Source: Dokdonia pacifica
GTDB taxonomy: Bacteria; Bacteroidota; Bacteroidia; Flavobacteriales; Flavobacteriaceae
Length of the DNA: 64,000 nucleotides
Assembly: GCF_900188275.1 (NCBI RefSeq)
Contig: NZ_FZNY01000011.1
Location: forward strand, 1 to 64,000
Reading direction: 5' to 3'
Positions 19,461 to 30,698 of the stretch are shown one piece after another. The position numbers were made by a program, and so were the translations under genes. The first letter of the stretch is position 1, and each line of letters begins with the position of its first letter. Below the pieces are notes generated by a model. That model was given only the letters and a program-made list of their open reading frames with translations. It did no database searches and was not told the origin of the DNA.

Positions 19461-20702
19461 CTAATTAATCACAAACTCACTAAGTAATGACAATCCATTT
19501 GCTTCATACGTATATTGATAAAGTGTATTTCCTGCAATAGCAAGTAATCGATTTTCAAGTGGTATCACATCAAATACATTAATATCTTCAATCACTTCAA
19601 TAAGCACTAAATCTTCAGGATTTGTTTTATCATAGATTTGAAATCCGTTTGGACCATCACTTACAAACAATAGGTTTTCTTTAGTCCCTAATCCATAAGG
19701 CTCTTGCATTGCATATTCTCGCACAGAATATGGATTACTCTTATCTTCAATATTAATTACTTCCAGAATACTTAAATCTTGACCACATAGATTCCCTCCT
19801 CTTAACGTTAAGTATGCATAATCTCCATCTACTACTACAGGATCACATCCTTCCCAATGACTAATCTCAGAAGTATATTGCGGTTGTGTTCTGTCTTCTA
19901 TATTATAGATCAACATTCCATTTTGACTTCCTATATAAAGGTATTCATCTCTATTAAAAATAGTTTCTATTCCCCATCCAATACCTTTTTGACCTACTTG
20001 ATTCGCAGTGCCAGGAGTGCTTATATCAAAAACATAGAGTTCTGAAAAATCTACCGCATACAGATACGTATCTACGATCTTAAATCTTGCAAAAGATCCA
20101 CCTTGTCCCGTTACATCTCCAGAAGCACCATCAGTAGTTTCTAGAGCAATTTCACCATCAGAGGTCTGAATCTCTACTTGAATTTCTGTAAAAGACCAAT
20201 CTACAATAAAGGATTCTGTAGGGTCATAATCTCCATAATCTATTTGATCAAATGATTGTTCAAAAGCGGGTTGTGAAAAACCAAGTCCGCTAAAAACATC
20301 TTCATACCTATCAATAAAAGTAATAGCATCTATATTAGATATATCAAACAACACTAAATCACCATAGCTATCTGCATATAGAACATCATTACGAACTTCA
20401 ATATCAAAATTACCTGGAATTTTCAGGAATGCTATTTTCTGTGGACTTTCTGGAATACGATTATCAATAACATGTACCCCTAAATTACGATCATTAACAA
20501 AGACATAATGTGTGTAGGTATATATTTTTCCTGATTCGTTAATAGGGCGCTCAGACTCAACTGCAATAGATGCTCTAACCACATCTTTACTTTCAAGCAC
20601 TGCATTTGCCACGATTCTAGTTTCAAATCTAGTATCATCATCATTACAAGAAAAAAACAAGGTAAAAACACTCAGGAATGATAAAAGGAATATCTTTTTC
20701 AT
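19461..20702 (-). CDS. LVIVD-repeat surface lipoprotein
   Basis: 413 residues starting with a lipoprotein signal (FFSC, Cys19). The body is a series of repeats of the kind HYVFVNDRNLGVHVIDNRIPESPQKIAFLKIPG, YLYAVDFSELYVFDISTPGTANQVGQ and LLFVSDGPNGFQIYDKTNPEDLVLI, the pattern of LVIVD repeats that build a beta-propeller. No catalytic motif is seen; a structural or binding role outside the cell or in the periplasm is likely. It is a single-gene unit with its own terminator. Confidence 0.85.
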   Translation of the reverse strand: MKKIFLLSFLSVFTLFFSCNDDDTRFETRIVANAVLESKDVVRASIAVESERPINESGKIYTYTHYVFVNDRNLGVHVIDNRIPESPQKIAFLKIPGNFDIEVRNDVLYADSYGDLVLFDISNIDAITFIDRYEDVFSGLGFSQPAFEQSFDQIDYGDYDPTESFIVDWSFTEIQVEIQTSDGEIALETTDGASGDVTGQGGSFARFKIVDTYLYAVDFSELYVFDISTPGTANQVGQKGIGWGIETIFNRDEYLYIGSQNGMLIYNIEDRTQPQYTSEISHWEGCDPVVVDGDYAYLTLRGGNLCGQDLSILEVINIEDKSNPYSVREYAMQEPYGLGTKENLLFVSDGPNGFQIYDKTNPEDLVLIEVIEDINVFDVIPLENRLLAIAGNTLYQYTYEANGLSLLSEFVIN

Positions 20703-20796
20703 AATAGTATCGTTATTAGATTAATTAGTATACTACTAAGATGTCGGAAAAGCATAATGGTTGCGTTCCTAAAATGATTGGTAACAATTACTTAAC

Positions 20797-21702
20797 TTAG
20801 AACAGTCTTGAAATCGTGATAGCCGCATATTGCAAACGGCCTTCTCTTGCCGTTTCTTTTGTATTGTAATGATATACCATACTGTATGTAGTTCGGCCTT
20901 CTCTATATATAATACCAGACTCAAACCTACCAATAGAAGCTATGGCATCTAAAGTAAATGGAGAATCATCTCCAAACGGATGCCCTTCTATAAGCGCATT
21001 ATTAACAACATATCTATAAGCCACACCTACATACCCATAAAACTCTTTCTCACTACCAATACGATTAAAGGCTGCACTCGTTGCTAAAGAAGATCTTTTC
21101 CCAATATATGCATTTACACCTTGCTCTAAATAAGTAAGACGCGTTCCTAAAGAAGCTGTAGACTGTAAGGATATACTTTTAAATAGATAAGGCTTATTTA
21201 AATCAATCGTTGAGATATACTTCCCTTGAAAGTTTACATGAACGCTATTAGCAATCTGACCTTCCCAAACAGGGACAAAAGTATTTATAAGCTTATGATA
21301 TGCCACTTGAACATCGCCTGCTAAAGATTGTGGCCCTGCTAAGCCAAACTCCCCTTGGAGCAGCCAAATGTTTGATTTTTTTACTTTAGATAATTGGGTA
21401 GATATAAATAAGTAGCCTGCATACGGTCTTTCTAATAGATCAAAATCTCTTTCAAACAACTCTCTAGGTGTATACGTCTCCTGTCCTAAACGTATATTTA
21501 ATTGTATAGGTGCATCTTTCTCTCTTTTAAATAAAAAATCACCCTCTAACAAACGACTATACCCTATAAAAGTTCCTGCAGAGTAATAACGATCTATTGC
21601 AAAAAGAAAATCATTATCATGTTGCAATGACACCTGTTGTTTATATGATTCTTGAGAAAAACTAACTATACTAAGAAGAAGAAAAGTGTATCGTAAAACC
21701 AT
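20797..21702 (-). CDS. LpxR-like (DUF2219) outer membrane lipid A deacylase family protein
   Basis: The mature protein opens YKQQVSLQHDNDFLFAIDRYYSAGTF, the N-terminal signature of the LpxR/DUF2219 beta-barrel family (an HDND-type motif near the start). It continues with alternating strands and the ending ITISRLF, typical of an outer-membrane barrel with terminal Phe. LpxR removes the 3'-linked acyl chains of lipid A; whether this distant member does so is not shown. The ATG at 21702 gives a clean signal peptide (MVLRYTFLLLSIVSFSQ); upstream Met codons are less likely. Confidence 0.8.
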   Translation of the reverse strand: MVLRYTFLLLSIVSFSQESYKQQVSLQHDNDFLFAIDRYYSAGTFIGYSRLLEGDFLFKREKDAPIQLNIRLGQETYTPRELFERDFDLLERPYAGYLFISTQLSKVKKSNIWLLQGEFGLAGPQSLAGDVQVAYHKLINTFVPVWEGQIANSVHVNFQGKYISTIDLNKPYLFKSISLQSTASLGTRLTYLEQGVNAYIGKRSSLATSAAFNRIGSEKEFYGYVGVAYRYVVNNALIEGHPFGDDSPFTLDAIASIGRFESGIIYREGRTTYSMVYHYNTKETAREGRLQYAAITISRLF

Positions 21703-21805
21703 ATTCCTTAGAACAGACCTATAGTTAAAAAATACATTCATACAACAAGAATTGTTTTTCATAGAATTATAAAATCAATAATTCGTTAGTCGAAAAAAAT
21801 AGAGA

Positions 21806-22666
21806 TTATTTAGATTGTGATGTTTTTAATACTTCTGACTGCTCCTGAAGAAGAGAATCTACATGAACAAATTTATATTCTAGCGCAGCATCTTTTGCTT
21901 TTGAAAACAACAAAACTTTATTCCAGTCTTTCTTAAACCAAAATCCATTTCCAAGAAATACAATACCTTGATCATCTATATATTCAAATTCTGAAGTCTT
22001 ATACCCAAGATCCCCACCTACCCACAACACCTGTATACCTCTGTTTTTAACTTCTAATAATTTAGGGTAAACAGTTGTATAAAAATTGTTGGCATTATGA
22101 CAATGAAAACAATCGCCTTTATTCGCATTACAGACCTTGCTAATTTTTTCATCCAATACCGGATGATCATTCATAAAAATCAATTTATGCGTCATTAATA
22201 ATACTGAACGAGTTTGTATAGTATCTAAAACCGAAAACAAAAACTCTTTTTGCTTTCCTACAATAGAGCTTAAACTATCTTGAGAATTTAATGTAATAAA
22301 GGTCACATCATCTTTTTGATATACATGATATTTATTTCTGAGTGTTGCCTCATAAAATCTTTTATCTGATACATTATCGTGATTTCCTATACTCCAAATT
22401 GTATTTGGGTTTTTAAAATCAAAAATACTATCCAAATGAGGAAGTATCACACGGCGTTTAGAAAACGAGCTCATCGCTAAGTCACCACCTAACAAAGTCA
22501 TATCATAGTTAGAAAAATCAATATCATATACTTTACTATATAAACTATCATTAGAATTGAGTCTTGTATGCGCTACATATATATATGAGCCAGGTGGATC
22601 TATAACAGACTCTTTACAAGAAAAAAATAGCAACACAAAAGCAATTAAGAAAAGCCCTTTATACAT
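21806..22666 (-). CDS. Metallophosphoesterase-family lipoprotein
   Basis: 286 residues with a lipoprotein signal (LLFFSC, Cys17). Calcineurin-like motifs appear in order: DMTLLGGDLAMSS (a GGDL variant of GDxxD/GD), TIWSIGNHDNVSD (GNHD), LLMTHKLIF and VLWVGGDLG near the end. It lacks the usual first DxH near the N-terminus, where VAHTRLNSND stands instead, so the metal site may be altered. Substrate unknown. It is upstream of, and perhaps transcribed with, the LpxR-like gene (about 100 bases between them). Confidence 0.75.
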   Translation of the reverse strand: MYKGLFLIAFVLLFFSCKESVIDPPGSYIYVAHTRLNSNDSLYSKVYDIDFSNYDMTLLGGDLAMSSFSKRRVILPHLDSIFDFKNPNTIWSIGNHDNVSDKRFYEATLRNKYHVYQKDDVTFITLNSQDSLSSIVGKQKEFLFSVLDTIQTRSVLLMTHKLIFMNDHPVLDEKISKVCNANKGDCFHCHNANNFYTTVYPKLLEVKNRGIQVLWVGGDLGYKTSEFEYIDDQGIVFLGNGFWFKKDWNKVLLFSKAKDAALEYKFVHVDSLLQEQSEVLKTSQSK

Positions 22667-22746
22667 AGCTGATTGTTATATTTAAAATAATAGTTCTCAA
22701 TAATTCCCTAATGTAGTAAAACTAGGTGCAAAAATAAAACTGACAC

Positions 22747-22778
22747 TTTGTCACAATGCGTTCTAAACTGTATCTTTG
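22747..22778 (+). promoter_or_regulatory. Promoter of miaB
   Basis: TTTG (22747-22750), a 20-base spacer and TATCTTTG (22771-22778) fit the Bacteroidota consensus. It places the transcript start downstream of the alternative start at 22748 and so supports the ATG at 22817. Confidence 0.75.
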
Positions 22779-22816
22779 CACGATCATTGACAATTAATAG
22801 TGAGTCAATCAATAGA

Positions 22817-24268
22817 ATGGAGAAAATAATAGACGAAAACAAACAAGGAGAAGCATTAGTTGTAGAAGGAAATGCAAGTAACAGCAAAAAACTTTTTATA
22901 GAAAGTTATGGCTGCCAAATGAACTTTTCCGACAGTGAAGTTGTAGCTTCTATACTTGCTAAAGAAGGATATAATACAACACAAGAACTCGAAGAAGCAG
23001 ATTTAGTTCTTGTAAACACCTGTTCTATACGCGAAAAAGCAGAAATCACTGTTCGTAAGCGTCTAGAAAAATACCAAGCAGTCAAGAGGAAGAAAAACTC
23101 AAAAATGAAAGTAGGTGTTTTAGGCTGTATGGCTGAACGTCTAAAAAGCAAGTTTTTAGAAGAAGAAAAAATTGTAGACCTTGTTGTAGGTCCTGATGCC
23201 TATAAAGATATTCCTAATCTTCTAAGTGAAGTAGAAGAAGGTCGAGATGCTATAAATGTCATTCTATCTAAAGAAGAGACCTATGGAGATATCTCTCCTG
23301 TGAGGCTACAAACCAATGGCGTAACTGCTTTTGTATCTATTACTAGAGGATGTGATAATATGTGTACGTTTTGTGTGGTTCCATTCACAAGAGGACGTGA
23401 GCGTAGTCGCGACCCACAATCCATTTTAGAAGAAGTACAAGATTTGGTTTCAAAAGGGTACAAGGAGGTGACACTATTAGGGCAAAATGTTGACTCCTAT
23501 TTATGGTATGGCGGAGGACTCAAAAAAGATTTTGAGAAAGCAAGTGAGATGGCAAAAGCTACTGCCGTAAATTTTGCACAACTTATGGATATGGTGGCAA
23601 CAGCACATCCAAAACTACGTATTCGTTTTTCTACTAGCAATCCTCAAGATATGACACTCGATGTTATAGAGGCAATGGCTAAACATAAAAACATCTGTAA
23701 TTACATACACTTACCCGTACAAAGTGGAAGCGATCGTATTCTTAAACTTATGAATCGTCAACACACGGCTGCTGAGTATAGAACACTTATAGATGATATC
23801 AAACGTATGATTCCAGATATAGGAATTAGTCAAGATATGATTACGGGATTCCCAACAGAGACCGAAGAAGATCATCAAGATACACTAGCGCTCATGAACT
23901 ATGTAAAGTATGATTATGGCTTTATGTTCTATTACTCAGAGCGTCCAGGCACATTAGCCGAGCGTAAGATGGAGGATGATATCCCATTAGAAGTAAAAAA
24001 ACGTCGCCTTCAAGAAGTTATTGATTTACAGAGAGACATGTCTCGTGATAATTTAAAGAAGTATTTACACCAAACCGTAGAAGTTCTTATTGAAAAACAA
24101 TCAAAAAAGAATGAAAACGAATGGAGCGGACGTAACGACCAAAACATCGTGGTAGTCTTTCCGAAAGAGAACTATAAAATAGGTGAATATGTAGATGTAA
24201 AGATTACAGAATGCACCACAGGAACACTTATAGGAGAGCCTGTAGGATATGCCGCATACTGGCAATAA
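22817..24268 (+). CDS. miaB: MiaB, tRNA-2-methylthio-N6-dimethylallyladenosine synthase
   Basis: A radical-SAM methylthiotransferase that modifies A37 of tRNAs reading UNN codons. About 483 residues: an N-terminal UPF0004 domain (FIESYGCQMNFSDSEVV and LVNTCSIREKAE, GVLGCMAERLK give its three cysteines), the radical-SAM cluster motif CDNMCTFC in SITRGCDNMCTFCVVPFTRGRERSR, and a C-terminal TRAM domain. The longest frame begins at 22748, but a promoter ends at 22778, so MEKIIDENKQ at 22817 is the start. Confidence 0.97.
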   Translation: MEKIIDENKQGEALVVEGNASNSKKLFIESYGCQMNFSDSEVVASILAKEGYNTTQELEEADLVLVNTCSIREKAEITVRKRLEKYQAVKRKKNSKMKVGVLGCMAERLKSKFLEEEKIVDLVVGPDAYKDIPNLLSEVEEGRDAINVILSKEETYGDISPVRLQTNGVTAFVSITRGCDNMCTFCVVPFTRGRERSRDPQSILEEVQDLVSKGYKEVTLLGQNVDSYLWYGGGLKKDFEKASEMAKATAVNFAQLMDMVATAHPKLRIRFSTSNPQDMTLDVIEAMAKHKNICNYIHLPVQSGSDRILKLMNRQHTAAEYRTLIDDIKRMIPDIGISQDMITGFPTETEEDHQDTLALMNYVKYDYGFMFYYSERPGTLAERKMEDDIPLEVKKRRLQEVIDLQRDMSRDNLKKYLHQTVEVLIEKQSKKNENEWSGRNDQNIVVVFPKENYKIGEYVDVKITECTTGTLIGEPVGYAAYWQ

Positions 24269-24284
24269 TAAATAATAATATGTA

Positions 24285-24299
24285 CGCTTTCGCGAAAGC
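24285..24299. repeat. Iterated palindrome, copy 4 (last base changed)
   Basis: CGCTTTCGCGAAAGC followed by A instead of G, just after the miaB stop codon. Confidence 0.85.
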
Positions 24300-24409
24300 A
24301 AAAAACGACAAGAAACAACCGATAAAGGTTTACTTAAAAACACGAACAAGTTTTCCTTTTCAATATTTAACCTTTAATAAATTAGATGATTAACTAAAAA
24401 CCATTCATT

Positions 24410-25315
24410 ATGAAACCTATATTTTACTTGTGTGCTTTTGCTTTATCATTTACTTTTTTTAGTTGTTCAACTGAAAATGACACAATACCCGAAAACGAAA
24501 TTCCTGAGGAAACTTTACCAGAAGAAAATGTCGTTCTTGTTATTAAACAGGTACAAAGGCAAATTATTGGAATAGATTGCCCCCCGAGAATTATAGATTT
24601 CAATACAGATGGACAAATAATGGAAATTAATTCCTGCGGAGAAACCTATAGAACATATATACGAAATTCTGAAAGTAACTTAATTGGATATACATCAACT
24701 GTAGGATCTGTAGGATTTGGATATGAAAACGATCTATGGATTTCGTTTGGCACAGCAAATGATACTGGGGGTAGTTTTACAACAATAAACTACAATGATA
24801 ATATCATGACCTTTCAATCATTACAAAATGATGGAGAACCATTTTCTACAAGAGGTGAGTTTGTTTTTGAGGATGAATCTTTTAAAAAGCCTCTATTATC
24901 TCGTGGCGTATCTAATGACACTGGAGAAATAATAGCTGTAAATGCCATATTTGGATATAATAATGATGATATGACTACAATTAGCAATTTTGGATATGAC
25001 CCAAATCTAGATGAAACATATCCTACTTTCGATTGGACGTTTGCCTATGATGACAAAACAAATCCTTTTCAGGCAGGCTTACCTTCTAATCCTATCTTTT
25101 CATTATATGCACCTTTTATAGACTTTAATGGTTACGATTCTTTCTTTTATCACTCAAAACATAATATAACGCAACAAATATTTACAAGTTATATTAACGA
25201 TTTTACTACGATCCACGATTATGAATATGAATATAACGAAGAAGGATACCCTGTTCTTATGAACGAATCAATAAATGGCGAACTCCGTTACATATACAAT
25301 TTTGAATATTATTAA
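24410..25315 (+). CDS. Lipoprotein of unknown function between miaB and the sigma-54 activator
   Basis: 301 residues with a clear lipoprotein signal (TFFSC, Cys19) followed by a Glu/Pro-rich linker (PENEIPEETLPEENV). The rest is predicted beta-rich with aromatic, YD-like segments near the end (YEYEYNEEGYPVLMNESINGELRYIYNFEYY), as seen in many Bacteroidota lipoproteins that start with 'I.....DG.I'. I know no function. It interrupts an otherwise conserved gene order and its stop is 3 bases before the next ATG, so it probably shares a transcript with the downstream genes. Confidence 0.8.
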   Translation: MKPIFYLCAFALSFTFFSCSTENDTIPENEIPEETLPEENVVLVIKQVQRQIIGIDCPPRIIDFNTDGQIMEINSCGETYRTYIRNSESNLIGYTSTVGSVGFGYENDLWISFGTANDTGGSFTTINYNDNIMTFQSLQNDGEPFSTRGEFVFEDESFKKPLLSRGVSNDTGEIIAVNAIFGYNNDDMTTISNFGYDPNLDETYPTFDWTFAYDDKTNPFQAGLPSNPIFSLYAPFIDFNGYDSFFYHSKHNITQQIFTSYINDFTTIHDYEYEYNEEGYPVLMNESINGELRYIYNFEYY

Positions 25316-25318
25316 TAG

Positions 25319-26593
25319 ATGGAAGGAATACAAACTACAAAACAACGATTTGGAATTATAGGAGATGATCCTAAATTAAATCGTGCTATAGAAAAAGCAA
25401 TTCAAGTAGCACCTACAGATATTTCAGTACTAGTTACAGGAGAGTCTGGTGTGGGAAAAGAAAGTATTCCTAAAATTATTCATTCATTATCTCATAGAAA
25501 ACATAATAAATATATTGCTGTAAACTGTGGAGCTATACCAGAAGGAACGATAGACAGTGAACTTTTTGGTCACGAAAAAGGGGCTTTTACAGGAGCCACT
25601 CAAACCAGAAGTGGATATTTTGAAGTAGCCGATGGTGGTACAATCTTCCTTGACGAAGTAGGCGAACTTCCATTACCCACGCAAGTACGTTTACTACGTG
25701 TTTTAGAAAATGGTGAATTCTTAAAAGTAGGATCGTCAAAAACACAAAAAACAGATGTGCGTATCGTTGCAGCTACTAATGTGCACATGTTTGAAGCGAT
25801 TAAAGAAGGAAAGTTTCGAGAAGATTTATATTACAGATTAAGTACCGTAGAAATAAACTTGCCTCCATTAAGAGAGCGCAAAAACGATATCCATTTATTG
25901 TTTAGAAAATTCGCATCAGATTTTGCAATGAAATATAAGATGCCTACCATTCGTCTTGATGAACAAGCTACGCAATTACTTATTCAATACAGATGGTCTG
26001 GAAACATCAGACAATTACGTAATGTGGCAGAACAAGTATCTGTATTAGAACAAAATCGTTCTATTACCGCAGACACCATACGCAATTATTTGCCAGATAC
26101 AGGAAGTAAACTTCCAGCCATCATAGAAAAGAAGGAGTCGTCAGACTTTTCTAATGAACGTGAGATTCTATACAAAGTATTATTTGATATGAAAGCAGAT
26201 CTTAATGATCTTAAAAAGCTAACATTAGAACTCATGAAGAATGGAAATACAGCAGATGTAAGAGAAGAAAATGAAACGCTTATTAATAAGATATATAATA
26301 AGGAAGATAGTTATGACACTGCCGAGGAAGTAATGGAAGTATTACACATTCCTGAGCAAACTACGCAAGTGACTCCTATTGCTACACCCACTCCTATTCA
26401 AGAATCAAAAGAAGACCCTTATCACTTTGCTGAAGAAATAGAAGAAGAAGAAACACTCTCTTTACACGATAAAGAATTAGAGCTTATCAAGAAATCATTA
26501 GAACGTCATAAAGGTAAACGAAAAGCTGCTGCAGACGAGTTAGGAATAAGCGAGCGTACATTATATAGAAAGATTAAGCAATTTGACTTATAA
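25319..26593 (+). CDS. Sigma-54-dependent transcriptional activator without receiver domain
   Basis: 424 residues. The AAA+ domain begins almost at the N-terminus: Walker A GESGVGKE near residue 43, GAFTGA loop (sigma-54 contact) near residue 88, Walker B TIFLDEVGEL, and the sensor segment LYYRLSTVEINLPPLRERK. A poorly conserved acidic linker follows (about 270-380), then a Fis-type helix-turn-helix (GKRKAAADELGISERTLYRKIKQFDL). No sensory domain precedes the ATPase, so control must come from elsewhere. The sigma-54-like promoter before groES nearby is a possible target (inference). Confidence 0.92.
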   Translation: MEGIQTTKQRFGIIGDDPKLNRAIEKAIQVAPTDISVLVTGESGVGKESIPKIIHSLSHRKHNKYIAVNCGAIPEGTIDSELFGHEKGAFTGATQTRSGYFEVADGGTIFLDEVGELPLPTQVRLLRVLENGEFLKVGSSKTQKTDVRIVAATNVHMFEAIKEGKFREDLYYRLSTVEINLPPLRERKNDIHLLFRKFASDFAMKYKMPTIRLDEQATQLLIQYRWSGNIRQLRNVAEQVSVLEQNRSITADTIRNYLPDTGSKLPAIIEKKESSDFSNEREILYKVLFDMKADLNDLKKLTLELMKNGNTADVREENETLINKIYNKEDSYDTAEEVMEVLHIPEQTTQVTPIATPTPIQESKEDPYHFAEEIEEEETLSLHDKELELIKKSLERHKGKRKAAADELGISERTLYRKIKQFDL

Positions 26594-26654
26594 TTTTATA
26601 AGATCATTGTATATTGCTTAAGGAATTTTAACAGACACTAGCCGTTATATCGGT

Positions 26655-27170
26655 ATGAAAAAAACAACTACTTTACTTTGTGCTATTTTATGCTTCCTAA
26701 CCTTTCAAGGATGTGGAATTTATTCATTTAATGGTATTTCTATTGATGAAAATATTAAGACTTTTCAGGTCAATTTTTTCCAAAACCAAGCACCTATTGT
26801 TGAACCTGGTATTGACCGTACATTCACTTTTGCATTACAAGATTTAATTCAGGATCAAACAAACTTAAGTTTAGTCTCTAGTAATGGAGAGCTTCTTTTT
26901 GAAGGTGAGATTGTAGAATATTACATTGCCCCACAAGCCTCTACATCAGAAAATACTGCTGCTCAAAATAGACTTACTATTACAGTAAATGTGCGTTATT
27001 ACAACAATACAAAAACAGATGGAGAAGATGATTTTGAAAGACGTTTTTCTTTCTTCTCTGATGTTTCTGCTACGACGCAGTTGATAGGTAGTGATCTTGA
27101 CACAGCATTAGAAGAAATTTTTGATCGTATTACGCAAGATATTGTTAATGAATCACTAGCTAAGTGGTAA
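26655..27170 (+). CDS. lptE: LptE-like LPS-assembly lipoprotein
   Basis: 171 residues. The lipoprotein signal ends FQGCGIYSFNG (Cys20), and the body (FQVNFFQNQAPIVEPGIDRTFTFALQDLIQDQTNL, then LLFEGEIVEYYIAP and LTITVNVRYYNN) has the pattern of Bacteroidota LptE, the plug partner of LptD at the outer membrane. Its stop overlaps the next ATG by one base (TAATG), which points to translational coupling. Confidence 0.85.
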   Translation: MKKTTTLLCAILCFLTFQGCGIYSFNGISIDENIKTFQVNFFQNQAPIVEPGIDRTFTFALQDLIQDQTNLSLVSSNGELLFEGEIVEYYIAPQASTSENTAAQNRLTITVNVRYYNNTKTDGEDDFERRFSFFSDVSATTQLIGSDLDTALEEIFDRITQDIVNESLAKW

Positions 27171-28045
27171 TGAACACACAAGCATTTACATATCTCTTAG
27201 AACACCCTGAAAATATTTCAAGTGTACATACAAGTGACATTAGAAGTTTAATTGATGACTTTCCATATTTTCAAAGTGCACATGCATTATATATTAAAGG
27301 CCTTAAAAACCAAGAAAGTTTCACTTACAATAAAGCACTTAAAGTAACTGCAGCGCATACTACAGATAGATCTGTTTTATTTGAATACATCACTTCTGAC
27401 GTATTTATTCAAAATGAAATAAGCACTCAAATAAAACAACAAGAAACACACCTTAGAGCATTACAGGTAGAAAACCTACAAGATGTCTCTTTACAAGTGC
27501 AAGAAGAAGAGCAAGAAAAAGCTTCAAAGATTCTAGACCCAAATTTATTTGTAGAAAAAAAAGATTCAGAAATCACAAAGCGTTCTCCCAAAGAAATACT
27601 CTCCGTTGGAAAACCTTTAGACTTTGACCAAAACGAAGTTCACTCTTTTCAAGAATGGTTACAGCTCTCTAGGTTTTCACCTATTAAAAGAGAAAAACCA
27701 TCAAGTGAAATCATCAAAAAGGACACCTTACCCAAACCTACAGAAACTCAAAACACAGATACCAATAGCAAGAAGCGCAAGCAAGATATTGTAGACTCTT
27801 TTATAGAATCTAATCCTAAAATTGAGTTTTCACCCACTACAGCTCCTCCTAAAAAAAACCTAGCCAAAGAATCTCTTATACCTTCTGAAGCCTTAATGAC
27901 AGAGACTTTAGCACGTGTTTACGTAGAGCAAAAAAACTTTAAAAAAGCAAAGCAAGCATATCGAATTTTAAGTTTGAAATATCCAGAAAAAAGTGGTTTC
28001 TTTGCAGACCAAATTCGGGCAGTAGAGCAATTAGAAGAAAAATAA
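27170..28045 (+). CDS. TPR-like protein of the lptE-secG operon, function unknown
   Basis: 291 residues from the ATG that overlaps the lptE stop; a GTG six bases upstream is also in frame. The N-terminus (MNTQAFTYLLEHPENISS...LIDDFPYFQSAHALYIKGLKNQ) and a C-terminal tetratricopeptide-like pair (TETLARVYVEQKNFKKAKQAYRILSLKYPEKSGFFADQI) flank a disordered, Lys/Glu/Ser-rich middle. No signal peptide is seen, so it is cytoplasmic. It is a conserved neighbour of secG in Flavobacteria, but no function is known to me. Confidence 0.85.
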   Translation: MNTQAFTYLLEHPENISSVHTSDIRSLIDDFPYFQSAHALYIKGLKNQESFTYNKALKVTAAHTTDRSVLFEYITSDVFIQNEISTQIKQQETHLRALQVENLQDVSLQVQEEEQEKASKILDPNLFVEKKDSEITKRSPKEILSVGKPLDFDQNEVHSFQEWLQLSRFSPIKREKPSSEIIKKDTLPKPTETQNTDTNSKKRKQDIVDSFIESNPKIEFSPTTAPPKKNLAKESLIPSEALMTETLARVYVEQKNFKKAKQAYRILSLKYPEKSGFFADQIRAVEQLEEK

Positions 28046-28051
28046 AGAATC

Positions 28052-28402
28052 ATGAATACAACATTTTATATATTTTTAGTATTAATCGTTATCGTAGCTT
28101 TTTTACTTGTAGTAGTAATTATGGTACAAAATCCTAAAGGTGGAGGATTATCTTCTTCTTTTGGAGGAGGAGGAACACAGCAATTAGGCGGTGTTCAGAA
28201 AACAACAGATTTCCTTGACAAAGCAACTTGGGGATTAGCGACATTATTATTAGTACTTATCTTGTTAAGTAATATTTCTATTTTTGGAGCAGAAGCAAGC
28301 GAGTCTCAAGTATATGACGAAAATGCTACAGAAACAACAGCTCCAGTTACTGTACCAACAACAGACGGTAACACAACAACAGACGACACACCAGAAGAAT
28401 AA
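28052..28402 (+). CDS. secG: SecG, preprotein translocase subunit
   Basis: 116 residues. Two membrane helices (about 4-22 and 57-77) flank the conserved cytoplasmic loop MVQNPKGGGLSSSFGGGG, the SecG hallmark. A Thr/Glu-rich tail follows, as in other Bacteroidota. It starts 6 bases after the preceding gene and is followed by a terminator. Confidence 0.95.
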   Translation: MNTTFYIFLVLIVIVAFLLVVVIMVQNPKGGGLSSSFGGGGTQQLGGVQKTTDFLDKATWGLATLLLVLILLSNISIFGAEASESQVYDENATETTAPVTVPTTDGNTTTDDTPEE

Positions 28403-28422
28403 TATATAGCATCATAAATGCT

Positions 28423-28459
28423 CAGAAATGCCAGCTTTTTAAGTTGGCATTTCTGTTTT
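28423..28459 (+). terminator. Intrinsic terminator after secG
   Basis: A 15-base stem with one G-T pair (28423-28437 with 28441-28455), a 3-base loop and TTTT. It separates the lptE-secG transcript from groES. Confidence 0.85.
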
Positions 28460-28505
28460 ATACTGTTATGTCATCTGCGCTGTAAATTTGTCAGCATGTT
28501 ATGAC

Positions 28506-28521
28506 TGGCATAATTTCTGAC
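28506..28521 (+). promoter_or_regulatory. Sigma-54-like promoter of groES-groEL
   Basis: TGGCATAATTTCTGAC resembles the -24/-12 elements TGGCA-N-TTGC with the correct 10-base distance, though the -12 reads TGA instead of TGC. Upstream are TGTCA/ATGAC repeats. No TAnnTTTG element is seen in the gap. The ATG is at 28577. Confidence 0.4.
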
Positions 28522-28576
28522 TAATAAACAACTATAAAATTTAACTTATTTAACCTTAATAAATACGAATCAAAAA

Positions 28577-28852
28577 ATGGCTTTAAACATTAAACCACTT
28601 GCTGATCGTGTAGTGATAGAACCACTACCAGCAGAAACGCAAACCGCATCTGGACTTTACATTCCTGATTCGGCACAAGAAAAACAACAAAAAGGAAAAG
28701 TTGTTGCTGTAGGCTCTGGTAAGAAAGACTATGATATGACTGTAAAAACAGGAGACACTGTTATTTATGGAAAATATGCAGGTACCGAGCTTAAATTAGA
28801 CGGTAAAGATTATATGATTATGAAAGAAGAAGACATTCTTGCCATCGTATAA
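28577..28852 (+). CDS. groES: GroES co-chaperonin
   Basis: 91 residues, the usual length for Bacteroidota. [42 protein letters not shown] contains the mobile loop that binds GroEL, and [26 protein letters not shown] is the conserved C-terminus. It is the first gene of groES-groEL. Confidence 0.98.
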   Translation: MALNIKPLADRVVIEPLPAETQTASGLYIPDSAQEKQQKGKVVAVGSGKKDYDMTVKTGDTVIYGKYAGTELKLDGKDYMIMKEEDILAIV

Positions 28853-28897
28853 TGTAACAACATCCAATCTTTAAAGGTATATACTTTTAAAGATATA

Positions 28898-28912
28898 CGC
28901 TTTCGCGAAAGC
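28898..28912. repeat. Iterated palindrome, copy 5 (last base changed)
   Basis: CGCTTTCGCGAAAGC followed by A, flanked by ATATA on both sides, in the gap between groES and groEL. Confidence 0.85.
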
Positions 28913-28980
28913 ATATAAATCGCAACTCAAACAAAATTATAATATAACAGATCTCCGTTTATACGGAGATGACAATCTAA

Positions 28981-30624
<1,644 letters not shown>

Positions 30625-30698
30625 TCACAGCGTGGCAGGCAATTATTTAGCTATTCCTGAATAGACAACTAATTGCTTTCAGTTATATATAGAATATA

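Noticed and set aside
24211-24393. Short frame after miaB containing the palindrome
   Set aside because: It starts inside miaB in another phase and shows no protein-like features.
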